A DNA stretch of 11,202 nt, taken from Cytophagales bacterium (GTDB lineage Bacteria; Bacteroidota; Bacteroidia; Cytophagales; ES-bin-26). The notes under the pieces were generated by a model. It did not search any database and was not told where the DNA came from. It saw only the letters and a list, made by a program, of their open reading frames with translations. Position 1 is the first letter of the stretch. Every line of letters begins with the position of its first letter. The stretch is from the NCBI GenBank assembly GCA_014379925.1, contig JACMKY010000331.1, positions 1-11,202 on the forward strand, written 5' to 3'. Shown in pieces: positions 1-7,489 of this stretch. Both the position numbers and the translations under genes were made by a program.

Positions 1-658
1 AGCCGTGCTGGAGCAGCAGCAGGGTGGGCAGGATCCGGCTCATCCGGCCGTTGCCGTCCTGAAAGGGATGGATGCTGACGAATTCCTAGGCGAACAGGGC
101 GCATTTCACCAACGGATGCGTCTGCTGGTCCTGCTCGTACCAGGTGATCAGGCTTCTGACCGCCTCCTGGGTGGGAAAACCGGGTGGGGTGGTCTGAAAG
201 ATCACCTGCTTAGTGCCATCGGGCAGGGTAGCCTCCACGGCATTGCTGTGCTGTTTGTAGTCGCCCCGGTGCCAGTCGTCTTTCCGGCTGTGTTTCAAAA
301 GCCGGTTGTGCAAGCTCTTGATGCTGCTCTCCGTTGCGGGGATGTCGGCGTAGGATTCACCAACCAGGTCCAGCACTTCGAAGTAACCCACCACTTCCTG
401 GGCATCCCGGTCGTCGAGCTTGGTGATGTCCAGATGGTGGAGCAGGGTATCCACCTCCTCATCGCTCATCCGGGAACCTTCGATGCGGGTAGAGGCTCCT
501 ACGCTCCTGACGGTTGCGATGGCCTTCAACTGCTTGAGGCTTTGCCCCTCTTTCTTCTCGATCGAACTCCAAGAGGCATCAAAGCGGTCGATCTGGCTGA
601 TGGCGGCCAACAGTTCCCAGTCGAGGGTGATTTCAAAAGTATGAACGCAATCCTTCAT
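1..658 (-). pseudogene. Fic family protein (AMPylator-type), interrupted by a TAG codon and cut by the window edge
   Basis: Fic proteins usually transfer AMP or another nucleotide phosphate from a nucleotide to a hydroxyl side chain of a target protein. The first reading segment starts at ATG 658 and runs 190 residues. It carries the class II inhibitory-helix motif S-T-R-I-E-G (residues 56-61, pattern [S/T]xxxE[G/N]), which restrains the active site. A TAG stop lies at 88-86. Directly after it, in the same frame, the reading resumes with EFVSIHPFQDGNGRMSRI (85 down to about 32), so the catalytic HxFx[D/E]GNGRxxR motif is intact. The stop falls where this family normally has an aromatic residue (LFA-Y-EFVSIHPF), so TAC or TAT changing to TAG is the simplest explanation. 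The C-terminus lies beyond position 1. As read, the product would be the autoinhibitory part without a catalytic core. A sequencing error or suppression of the stop are the alternatives. The Fic family assignment is very sure. Confidence 0.88.
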
Positions 659-685
659 CCCTCAAAGATGGGATGCAGTCCGCAA

Positions 686-728
686 TGATACGATAAGATA
701 CGAAAATATTCGATCCTGATACGATAAG
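686..728 (-). promoter_or_regulatory. Phased GATACGA repeats upstream of the Fic gene
   Basis: On the plus strand GATACGA occurs at 687-693, 697-703 and 718-724, and the 12-mer TGATACGATAAG occurs twice (686-697 and 717-728). The copies are 10, 21 and 31 bp apart, whole turns of the helix, so they lie on one face of the DNA. A fourth, inverted and shortened copy (TTCGATC) is at 709-715. The cluster ends 28 bp before the Fic start codon (656-658), a normal place for an operator or activator site. No regulator is identified; the function is inferred from position and phasing only. Confidence 0.5.
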
Positions 729-927
729 TTTTTCTTCAGAAACCGCCACCGCCAAAGGTTGCCTCACATTGTCCAGTACCAAGCCACCCTAATCCAGGAG
801 TGCCCACATACCTTCGCAGGTATTCGGTCCTTTTTTTGAAAGCAGCGCTATACTGTCCCAACTTGGTCGATGACCAGGCTTTATTTAATCACCTTGGCAG
901 GCTGGCTACTTGATGGGTTCCACTCCC

Positions 928-3582
928 TCACTCCGACCTCAAACTCTTCACCGGATTCATCAAGGCCGCCCGAATGGACTGATAACTGATGGTGAGAATG
1001 GCAATCAGGACCGCCATTAAACCGGCCAGTAGAAATACGTCCCAACCAATCTCAATGCGGTAAACAAAATCCTCCAGCCATTTCTGCATCCCGTACCAAG
1101 CCATGGGCACGGCAAGGACCAACGACAGCAGCACCAGTTTCAGAAAGTTTTGGGTCAGCAAACCGAATATGCTGTACCCCGATGCCCCCAATACCAACCG
1201 AATGCTGATTTCCTTGCGGCGTTGCTCCACCATAAAGGCCGACAGCGCAAACAAGCCCAGACCGGCGACAATGATGGCTAGAACGGCAAAACTGGTAAAA
1301 ACGCGTCCCATCCTTTGTACGTCCTCGTACATCGCCGCGTAACCCTCGTCCAGGAAGGTATACCGGATCGGTTGATGGGGAGCCACCTGCTTCCATACCC
1401 CGGTGACGGATTGAATCAAACCCGCCATATCCACGGTTTTCACTTTCACCGATACGATGGATGGGCTCTGGCCGATCACCAGGACGAGGGGCGTGATGTT
1501 TTCCTTCAGGGATTCGAAATGAAAGTCTTCTACTACCCCAATAACCGGCCAAATTGCTCCCTTGTTGGTAATTCGTTGACCAACCGGATTTTCCAAGCCC
1601 AGTTCCTCCGCCATTTTCTGGTTAATGATTACTGCCTGGGAGTCGGTCGGCATTTGGAGGGAAAAATCCCTGCCGGCGACGACTTGCATGCCCATCGTCT
1701 TGATGTAATCGTGGTCCACGACCCACATCTGACCACCGACCGGTTTATCTTCGGCGGTCCGGCCTTCTTTCCAGAATGGATTCCGGTCCCGGTTGGTCCC
1801 CTTGATGGGCAGGTATTCACTGACACTCACGTGCTGCACGCGGGGCAAGCGCAGCAACTCCTGCTTGAAGGTATTTACTTTTCCTCCCAGGCTGTTGGCG
1901 CCTTGAATGAGCAATACCTGGTCTTTGTCGAAGCCCACTTTCTTGTGGAGAATGTATCCCATCTGACGATGGATGACCAGGGTACCCACGATCAGCACAA
2001 TGGAAGTAGTAAACTGGAAAACAACCAACCCACTCCGCAAGGTGGAACTCTTGCTTCCCCGGCTGAGGTTTCCCTTGAGCACCTGGATGGGTTGGAAAGC
2101 GGAAAGGTAAAAGGAAGGATACAAGCCCGCCAGGATGCCGATGGCGGTGGCGGCCAACACCAGCAAAGGGAGCAGCCACCATTCCCGCCAGGGAAAGGTC
2201 AACGACTTGGCCGACAGAACATTGAAGTAAGGCAACAGCAGCCAAGCCAGTCCGATGCCCAGCCCGAAGGAGAGGAAACTGAACAACAACGACTCGGTCA
2301 GGAACTGCCGGATCAGGTGGCGGCGGAACGAGCCCACTACCTTGCGCAGCCCCACCTCTTTGGCCCGATTGGCCGAGCGGGCCGTGGAAAGATTGATGAA
2401 GTTAATGCCGGCCAGGAGGAGGATAAAGCCGGCGACCGCTCCGAACAGCCACACGAAACGGATGTCGCCGTGGGAAAGCCGGTCCGTGATGCCATTGGAC
2501 TTGAGGTGGATGTCGCCGACCGGCTGCAGATTGAATTTGAGCGACATTTCCATTTTGGCGGCATCCTGGTAACCGGCTTCCAGCAAACCCGGCACAATGT
2601 ATTTCTTTTTGATGGCGGGTAAGTTGGCTTCCAACCTGGCGGCATCCGCTCCGGGACGAAGCCGGACGTAGGTGTGGTAATTGTTGGCTGGCCAGTTGGT
2701 CTGCTCGCCGGGCCAGAACTCCACGCCCGTCAGGGAAAGCAGGAAATCGTAGTGAAGGTGGGAAGCGGCGGGAAAATCTTCCATGACTCCCCCGATTCGA
2801 TAAAGCCGATCCTGGTTGTCATTGACAACCATCAGCTTGCCAACGGGATTGTCATCGGCAAAATACTTGGTCGCTTTTCGCCTGGACAACACAATGGTAT
2901 TTGGCTCATCCAAGGCGTGGGCCGGATCGCCGTGGACCATGGGCACCTGAAGAATTTGCAACGTCTCCTGATCGAGGTAAGCGAACCCTTCCTCGTAGGC
3001 GTTTTCCGTCTGGTCGGCCCGCCGGATGAGGTTGCTTCCCGCCCCGAAACTGGGGTGGGGCAACAGCCGGCCGGCTTGCTCGACGTCGGGAAATTCGGCT
3101 TTCAAAGCCTTGGCGAACGGGGCGGCGAAATCAACGCCGGTTCCAAGCTCGCCGTTGTCATTGTATTCCTTCAAGACCCGGTAAATGCGATCTCCATTGG
3201 AGTAGTGAAGGTCATAGCCCAACTCATCGCGGATGAACAAGGCGATCAACAAACAGGCGGCGATGCCCAGGGCGAATCCGCCGATCTTGATGAAGGAATA
3301 CATTTTCTGCTTGGACAAAATCCGCCAGGCAATCTTGAAGTCGTTGCGGAACATACCGTGGTGATTGGAGGGTGCTGACTTTGATTTTCGAATGGCAAAA
3401 GGCCGCAGGTAGTTGAAAACCTGGTACCAGTAATGGAGGCGAGCCCGAAAGGGAGAGCTGGCGTGCAGGGTGGCATAAAACTGCTCATTCAGGTCACCGA
3501 GGACTTCTTCGGCCAAATCCTGCCGGAGAAAACCCAGCAGGATTTGTTGCGCCAGTTTAGGAGGTGAGGGATGGTTCGTCAC
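928..3582 (-). CDS. MacB/FtsX-type ABC transporter permease with N-terminal prefix domain
   Basis: An inner-membrane permease of 884 residues. Residues 1-70 form the small 'permease prefix' domain found on such proteins in Bacteroidota (LAEEVLGDLNEQFY..., then an aromatic LHYWYQVFNYLRPF stretch). Residues 98-118 are the first membrane span, followed by a periplasmic MacB-like core domain (about 120-345). Spans follow near 376-398, 431-455, 467-492 and 517-537, then a second periplasmic domain (about 555-735) and three last spans (about 763-783, 813-832, 847-870). It is thus a fused duplicate of the usual 4-span unit. The start is GTG: an in-frame stop (TAG at 3591-3589) lies three codons upstream, and the next ATG would delete the prefix domain. 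PadR genes commonly accompany this family, and one lies 118 bp upstream on the same strand. No ATPase gene is in the window, so the partner (MacB- or LolD-like) must be elsewhere. The substrate is unknown; peptide, lipoprotein or drug export are the family roles. Confidence 0.92.
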   Translation of the reverse strand: MTNHPSPPKLAQQILLGFLRQDLAEEVLGDLNEQFYATLHASSPFRARLHYWYQVFNYLRPFAIRKSKSAPSNHHGMFRNDFKIAWRILSKQKMYSFIKIGGFALGIAACLLIALFIRDELGYDLHYSNGDRIYRVLKEYNDNGELGTGVDFAAPFAKALKAEFPDVEQAGRLLPHPSFGAGSNLIRRADQTENAYEEGFAYLDQETLQILQVPMVHGDPAHALDEPNTIVLSRRKATKYFADDNPVGKLMVVNDNQDRLYRIGGVMEDFPAASHLHYDFLLSLTGVEFWPGEQTNWPANNYHTYVRLRPGADAARLEANLPAIKKKYIVPGLLEAGYQDAAKMEMSLKFNLQPVGDIHLKSNGITDRLSHGDIRFVWLFGAVAGFILLLAGINFINLSTARSANRAKEVGLRKVVGSFRRHLIRQFLTESLLFSFLSFGLGIGLAWLLLPYFNVLSAKSLTFPWREWWLLPLLVLAATAIGILAGLYPSFYLSAFQPIQVLKGNLSRGSKSSTLRSGLVVFQFTTSIVLIVGTLVIHRQMGYILHKKVGFDKDQVLLIQGANSLGGKVNTFKQELLRLPRVQHVSVSEYLPIKGTNRDRNPFWKEGRTAEDKPVGGQMWVVDHDYIKTMGMQVVAGRDFSLQMPTDSQAVIINQKMAEELGLENPVGQRITNKGAIWPVIGVVEDFHFESLKENITPLVLVIGQSPSIVSVKVKTVDMAGLIQSVTGVWKQVAPHQPIRYTFLDEGYAAMYEDVQRMGRVFTSFAVLAIIVAGLGLFALSAFMVEQRRKEISIRLVLGASGYSIFGLLTQNFLKLVLLSLVLAVPMAWYGMQKWLEDFVYRIEIGWDVFLLAGLMAVLIAILTISYQSIRAALMNPVKSLRSE

Positions 3583-3700
3583 TATTTGCTACGAATCATT
3601 GGTTGGAGGAGGGCAGTGAAAAGTTGATCCGGTGGAGAATTGGAATCGAATGAAAAGCAATCACAACGCCGGTCCGGCCCCCGGATACGCTTCCATCCGG

Positions 3701-4033
3701 CTAGTTCAGCTTAGTGGCAAAAGCGGGATACTGATTCCACAAGGATACCCGAAAGTCCCGGGCCACTTCCAGGGCCCGTTGGCCAGCGGCCGTGATGGTA
3801 TAAATCCGTTTCCGGCGTCCCCCTCTTTCGGCCGTAGCCTGGCCCATGGCCGAGGATAGGAACCCTTTTTCTTGTAGACGGGTGAGGGTAGAATGGACGG
3901 CCCCAATGGAGACGGGCCGGGCCGTTTGCGCCTGGAACTCTTCGGCCACTTTGAAGGCATAGGCCTGCTGACCTAAAATGCCCGCCAGTAGCAGCAGGAC
4001 CTCTTCGAATTCACCAAGTTTAGTCTCTATCAT
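3701..4033 (-). CDS. PadR family transcriptional regulator
   Basis: A 110-residue winged-helix repressor. It opens MIETKLGEFEEVLLLL and has the PadR recognition region SIGAVHSTLTRLQEKGFL (residues 42-59) and wing AERGGRRKRIYTIT (68-81); the length is typical of the short PadR subfamily. The open frame extends upstream to an ATG at 4099, but that would translate most of a perfect palindrome (4035-4099) and add 22 residues the family lacks, so I place the start at 4033. The gene precedes the permease on the same strand, with 118 bp between them and no T-rich terminator, so they are probably co-transcribed. It most likely represses its own operon through the palindrome immediately upstream. The inducer is unknown. 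Confidence 0.92.
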   Translation of the reverse strand: MIETKLGEFEEVLLLLAGILGQQAYAFKVAEEFQAQTARPVSIGAVHSTLTRLQEKGFLSSAMGQATAERGGRRKRIYTITAAGQRALEVARDFRVSLWNQYPAFATKLN

Positions 4034-4034
4034 C

Positions 4035-4099
4035 TTGTCACTAAATTGTAGAGCAAATATAGAGAATAGCATTGGGTTTGCTCTACAATTTAGTGACAA
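4035..4099 (-). promoter_or_regulatory. 23-bp perfect inverted repeat, probable PadR operator and promoter
   Basis: Arms 4035-4057 and 4077-4099 are exact reverse complements over 23 bp, separated by 19 bp. The core of each arm, CTACAATTTAG, is itself an imperfect palindrome, as expected for a dimer site. The proximal arm ends one base before the PadR start codon (4033-4031). On the minus strand TATATTTG (4061-4054) matches the Bacteroidota -7 consensus TAnnTTTG and overlaps the proximal arm, so a repressor bound here would cover the promoter. A TTG that could serve as the -33 box lies about 24 bp upstream, a slightly long spacing. The repeat is seen directly; its binding by PadR is inferred. 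Confidence 0.75.
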
Positions 4100-4486
4100 A
4101 TAATTTTTCAGTAAGAATAAGGGTGGTTTGCTGAGTCAAATAGGCTGGACCAAAGGAAAAAACGGTGTCTGTGAATTACCTCTTCAAACGAGTGAGTAAA
4201 GCCGACCGACGATTGGTAAGAATAGCTCCTTGCTTATCGAAGTGATTGGTATTTTAAACGGTACAGGCGGATGCTCAGAATTTGGGTGGCTGGCGGAAAG
4301 CCCTGAACGAAACAAGGTATGTGCCAAACAGGCTTCGCCCCTATGTGTATCGATTCACTGCCGGGATGAGCGATGGGCGGTCTTGCCCCCAGCTTCGAAG
4401 CATCATCGCTCAAAAGTTTGTTTGCCATTCCCAGGACAGGATGGTGGAATGACCGCAGGAAAAAGTTCGAGAAGCGACAATGTGCC
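4100..4486. other. Intergenic stretch without a supported gene
   Basis: This 387-bp gap lies between the PadR promoter and the end of the 433-codon gene. Open frames of 64-97 codons exist on both strands, but none shows a recognisable domain and they overlap each other. Two short repeats shared with the region after the DUF2911 gene are present (4121-4135 and 4260-4289). An 8-bp inverted repeat (GAGCGATG at 4368-4375 and CATCGCTC at 4404-4411) surrounds the 10-bp palindrome GCTTCGAAGC (4392-4401). I see no T-rich terminator for the upstream minus-strand gene. Confidence 0.5.
4260..4289 (+). repeat. 30-bp dispersed repeat, copy A
   Basis: GGTACAGGCGGAT (4260-4272) and GGGTGG (4284-4289) recur at 7264-7276 and 7288-7293 with exactly the same spacing. 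In total 24 of 30 positions are identical by eye. Copy A lies in a gene-free gap. Its role is unknown; it may be a conserved intergenic element or a remnant of duplicated DNA. Confidence 0.4.
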
Positions 4487-5788
4487 TCAGAAATGCTGGC
4501 TCAGCAGGGAATGGTGCTGCTGATCTTCGATGTGGATCTCATCTAGGCTGCCAATGCCGTTAAAGAAAAAGTCGATCTCTTTCAAATCACCCAGGAAATT
4601 GGAATACCGACCCTCGCGTACCACCCGATCGTTGACGGATAAACGATACCTGCCCTGACTCAACTGTACCCGTATCTGTTGCCAGCAAAAGGCATCCATT
4701 CCCAGCAAGGACAGATCATGGGTTTTGCCGTCTACGTACGTGTCGCCTACTTTCAGGCCCAGATTACTCTCGCATCCGACGTTGCCCAGCGTGATCCAGG
4801 CATAGTCCCTATCTCCCTTGATGAGCAAGCTGACCACCGGACATAGCGGAACGTGCAGGGAATCAAAGCGCACGGAAGCTTGGATCTGGCATTCATCCGC
4901 CGGCCACTGGAAATCCCGCGACCACATGTACCCCAGCTGAAACTCCTCCTGCAACGGCCGAAAGCGGGTGGTCACGTAGTCCGTCTTCAGGCCCAGGTGC
5001 CCTTGGGTATGCAGATCGGCTTCATTGACTTTCACCAGCGCACTGTTGGGGTAGCGGAAGCGTACGTACCAATCCTGGTATTGAATATGAACCGGTATTT
5101 CCTTGACCACCTGCTCGTCGGCCAACAGCTTGGCATAATGATACCCTGGCTCGTAATAGATGTCGGTTTGTGTGTTGTTCTTAGCCGATATTTCCACCTT
5201 GCGGGCCGGATCCCAGCTTTGCTGGATGTAGAAGTGATCCGCCTTGATGCCGGTCACATCGTAGGAGAACACCACGGAGTTGGGGACGCGCCCACCCGCC
5301 GTGGGCACGGCCGAGAACTGGACCGCGTTCACCTTGCCGGTTTGGTGGGCGGACACGTAATACCAGCACGTTCCTAGCAAAAGCAGCAACAACAAAGCCG
5401 CCGCAACCCGCTTCATGTTGCCCCTCCGCGGCGGGTTCGACGAGGCAGCCACTGGTGACCCAACCGGAGGAGGCATCCTTCCATCCGTCTGCTCGGGTGC
5501 CTGCGATTCAAGCAGTTCCTTCTTGAGGGTATGCCAGTCCTTGCCATCGGCCAGCCGCGCCAGCATGTTCAGCGTAGAGAGGTGAGGGAGCCGTTGGTAT
5601 TCATCCCGCCAGATTCGCTTTACGGTGGTCAGACTCAAGGCCTGCCCTGTCTTTTCCTGGATGTAGAAGAGGAGAAAATCGAAGTCCTTCTGGTTGAGAT
5701 CCGAAACCCCCGCCAGCCCCGCACACTGCTCAATCTTTTGCTTCAGTCGTTTCAGCAGGGCCTGATCAATTTCACTTAACGCATTCAT
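4487..5788 (-). CDS. Single-span membrane protein with HTH-like N-terminus and PKD-like extracytoplasmic domain
   Basis: A 433-residue protein with no named function that I know. Residues 1-95 are predicted cytosolic and resemble a helix-turn-helix unit (KTGQALSLTTVKRIWRDEYQRL, then a small helical part with LSTLNMLARLADGKDW). A proline-rich linker follows, then one strong membrane span at about 127-146 (AALLLLLLLGTCWYY). Residues 155-240 look like a PKD-type beta-sandwich (RVPNSVVFSYDVTG, FYIQQSWDP, IYYEPGYHYAKLL). The rest, 240-433, is beta-rich and may be a lectin/LamG-like fold. The start is ATG 5788 and no upstream alternative is needed. An HTH inside and beta domains outside suggests a ToxR/CadC-like one-component membrane regulator, but this is inference: the HTH is weak. 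It is divergent from the DUF2911 gene, with 241 bp between the two starts. Confidence 0.75.
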   Translation of the reverse strand: MNALSEIDQALLKRLKQKIEQCAGLAGVSDLNQKDFDFLLFYIQEKTGQALSLTTVKRIWRDEYQRLPHLSTLNMLARLADGKDWHTLKKELLESQAPEQTDGRMPPPVGSPVAASSNPPRRGNMKRVAAALLLLLLLGTCWYYVSAHQTGKVNAVQFSAVPTAGGRVPNSVVFSYDVTGIKADHFYIQQSWDPARKVEISAKNNTQTDIYYEPGYHYAKLLADEQVVKEIPVHIQYQDWYVRFRYPNSALVKVNEADLHTQGHLGLKTDYVTTRFRPLQEEFQLGYMWSRDFQWPADECQIQASVRFDSLHVPLCPVVSLLIKGDRDYAWITLGNVGCESNLGLKVGDTYVDGKTHDLSLLGMDAFCWQQIRVQLSQGRYRLSVNDRVVREGRYSNFLGDLKEIDFFFNGIGSLDEIHIEDQQHHSLLSQHF

Positions 5789-6029
5789 CCTGAGAGCTAA
5801 ATTAGAACAGTTGTAAAATAATCTGAAAACGGTTTCAAAATAAATCGGTATTGCCGATCCTTACGCGCATCATTGCCCCCATACCAAAACCACAAGGTAT
5901 GTCCCCTACCATTCAGGTACGCATGGGTGCTTTCTTTTTTTGGGCCTTCACCGCCTGAGGCATCCATCCGCTCGAATGGGACTGTTCAAAAGTGAAAAGC
6001 AACCACTAATCAAAAACAATCTCAACAAA

Positions 6030-7136
6030 ATGAAAAGGACTTTAATGGCCTCCCTGCTGCTAACCCTGGTGGTAGCAGCGGCGCATAGTCAAATCACCAT
6101 ACCCCCGGATGGGAATAAGAAAGCCACGGTTTCCGAAGATGTTGGCATCACGACGGTAAAAGTTACGTATTCTCGTCCGGCAGTGAAGGGCAGAGAAGGG
6201 AAAGTTTGGGGAAAACTGGTTCATTACGGCTTTGCCGACCTACACTACGGTACCAGCAAGGCCGCCCCCTGGCGAGCCGGCGCCAACGAAAACACCACTA
6301 TCGAATTCAGCTCGGACGTGTTCATTGAAGGAAAACCACTACCAGCGGGCAAATACGGCTTTTTCATCGCCATGGGGGCTGAAAAGGCTACGCTGGTCTT
6401 CTCCAAGTTCAACACAGCCTGGGGGAGTTTCTATTATGACCCCAAAGACGATGCCCTGCGGGTAGAGGTGCCCGTACAGAAATTGAATGAAAGCGTGGAG
6501 CGGTTGAAATATGAATTTGCTGATCAAACGGAAAACGCCGCGGTACTTTCCCTGCAATGGGAAAAAGTAAAGATTCCCTTCCAAATTTCCGTGGATCTGC
6601 AGAAAGTGCAAATCACGGCCTTCCGAAGGGAGTTTAATTCGGGCCTGTTTTACCGCTATTGGCAGAACATGCACATGGCGGCCAACTATTGCCTGGTCCA
6701 TAATATCAACCTGGAGGAAGCCTTAACCTGGGCGGAGCGGTCGGTGAATACCTATTTTGGTGAGGCGAATTTTCTGACCTTGTCCACCTATGCGGGGTTG
6801 TTAGAAAAGGCTAACCGAAAAAAGGAAGCCGACTCCCTCGTGCAGAAAGCCCTTCCCATGGCGACCTCCGTTCAGTTGCTAACCTACGGAAGTAATTTGA
6901 ATAAGATGAAAAAACACCAGCAAGCCTTTGATATCTTTAAAATGAATTACGATAAAAACCCCAAGGAAGGCTACGCCAACCTGGGTATGGTGATGGGTTA
7001 TTACTTTTTAGATAACAAAAGAGAAGCCATCAAGTATGCCGAAAAAGGCAAAGAAACAGCCGATGACCCGAACTGGAAAAACTACTTTGTTACGCTAATC
7101 AATGATATGAATGCCGGCAAAGCGATCTTCCAGTGA
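6030..7136 (+). CDS. DUF2911 domain protein with TPR-like C-terminus, secreted
   Basis: A 368-residue protein. The chosen start (ATG 6030) gives a standard signal peptide, MKRTLMASLLLTLVVAAAHS-Q, cleaved near residue 20; the open frame begins 30 codons earlier but that extension is not signal-like. An A-rich leader (CAAAAACAATCTCAACAAA) before the ATG fits Bacteroidota translation starts. Residues 25-180 form the DUF2911 domain: VGITTVKVTYSRPAVKGR near 38-55, KVWGKLV (58-64), APWRAGANENTTIEF (79-93) and PAGKYGFF (105-112). Residues 210-365 are helical, with repeated features of tetratricopeptide units (KANRKKEADSLVQKALPM; KHQQAFDIFKMNYDKNPKEG; DNKREAIKYAEKGKE). It is likely periplasmic or outer-membrane associated; the biochemical role of DUF2911 is unknown. 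The divergent regulator-like gene at 5788 could control it, without direct evidence. Confidence 0.92.
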   Translation: MKRTLMASLLLTLVVAAAHSQITIPPDGNKKATVSEDVGITTVKVTYSRPAVKGREGKVWGKLVHYGFADLHYGTSKAAPWRAGANENTTIEFSSDVFIEGKPLPAGKYGFFIAMGAEKATLVFSKFNTAWGSFYYDPKDDALRVEVPVQKLNESVERLKYEFADQTENAAVLSLQWEKVKIPFQISVDLQKVQITAFRREFNSGLFYRYWQNMHMAANYCLVHNINLEEALTWAERSVNTYFGEANFLTLSTYAGLLEKANRKKEADSLVQKALPMATSVQLLTYGSNLNKMKKHQQAFDIFKMNYDKNPKEGYANLGMVMGYYFLDNKREAIKYAEKGKETADDPNWKNYFVTLINDMNAGKAIFQ

Positions 7137-7263
7137 TCCTTGCTCTGCCGATTACCTTTTTGAAAAATAACGGCGGACAATCCTTCCGACCTACAACTCG
7201 CATTTGCCGCGTACTGCTGTTCAAATGCCCGGACAGCGACAAAAGGGAAAACTATCTCTTTTT

Positions 7264-7293
7264 GGTACAGGCGGATTCGCCCGATGTGGGTGG
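7264..7293 (+). repeat. 30-bp dispersed repeat, copy B
   Basis: This is the partner of 4260-4289 (24 of 30 identical, no gaps), about 130 bp after the stop of the DUF2911 gene. Its right end, GGGTGGTTTG followed by GTGAG (7288-7302), also matches 4121-4135 at 14 of 15 positions. The surrounding 7137-7420 has an 88-codon open frame from a GTG at 7133 without recognisable features, so I treat it as non-coding. Confidence 0.4.
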
Positions 7294-7420
7294 TTTGGTG
7301 AGACTGCTCGAAGCGAAGCCCTTCACCGGAATTTGTAAAGGGTCTCCAAAAATTGGGGGAATCGTCAAAAGCGCAATCAGAGTTGGCACAGTAAAGTAGG
7401 GTTTACGTCAGTGTACATTA

Positions 7421-7489
7421 GGTGTTGTTAAACAAATCCGGCTGCCGTCCCGTAACCGGCGCAGCCGCCGGATTTGTTTAACAACACCC
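7421..7489. mobile_element. 69-bp palindromic element, MITE-like or IS-end remnant
   Basis: Arms 7421-7442 and 7467-7488 are perfect reverse complements over 22 bp (outer end GGTGTTGTTAAACAAAT). Inside them GGCTGC (7440-7445) and GCAGCC (7461-7466) can extend the hairpin around a 15-nt loop. TA stands on each side (7419-7420 and 7490-7491), as for a 2-bp target duplication, if the element ends GGTGTT on the left and GGGTGTT on the right. The right edge coincides with the point where a minus-strand reading frame is cut off. IS5-group elements have terminal repeats and targets of this kind, but I did not match a named IS. No T-tract supports a terminator on either strand. Confidence 0.55.

Noticed and set aside
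808..837. Hairpin ATACCT/AGGTAT followed by a run of seven T on the plus strand, terminator-like
   Set aside because: The stem is only 6 bp, seven bases separate it from the T-run, and no plus-strand gene lies upstream of it.
862..878. 7-bp stem (CTTGGTC/GACCAGG, one G-T pair) about 50 bp after the permease stop
   Set aside because: No U-tract follows on the minus strand, so it is not a convincing terminator for the permease gene.
1315..2622. 435-codon plus-strand open frame inside the permease gene
   Set aside because: It is antisense to a clearly conserved permease; its composition (Gln, Gly, His rich) reflects the opposite-strand codons.
3681..3700. CCGGAT/ATCCGG hairpin directly after the PadR stop
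   Set aside because: A 6-bp stem with an 8-nt loop and no U-tract in GC-rich DNA; it may be chance and does not separate the two genes.
4230..4523. 97-codon plus-strand open frame
   Set aside because: It has no domain features, overlaps the end of the 433-codon gene and has competing minus-strand frames.
5844..5900. Small inverted repeats ATCGG/CCGAT and CATACC/GGTATG in the divergent gap
   Set aside because: Stems of 5-6 bp are expected by chance in a gap of this size and have no link to a recognisable promoter.
7133..7399. 88-codon plus-strand open frame overlapping the DUF2911 stop
   Set aside because: GTG start, no recognisable family, and it contains a dispersed repeat also found in another gene-free gap.
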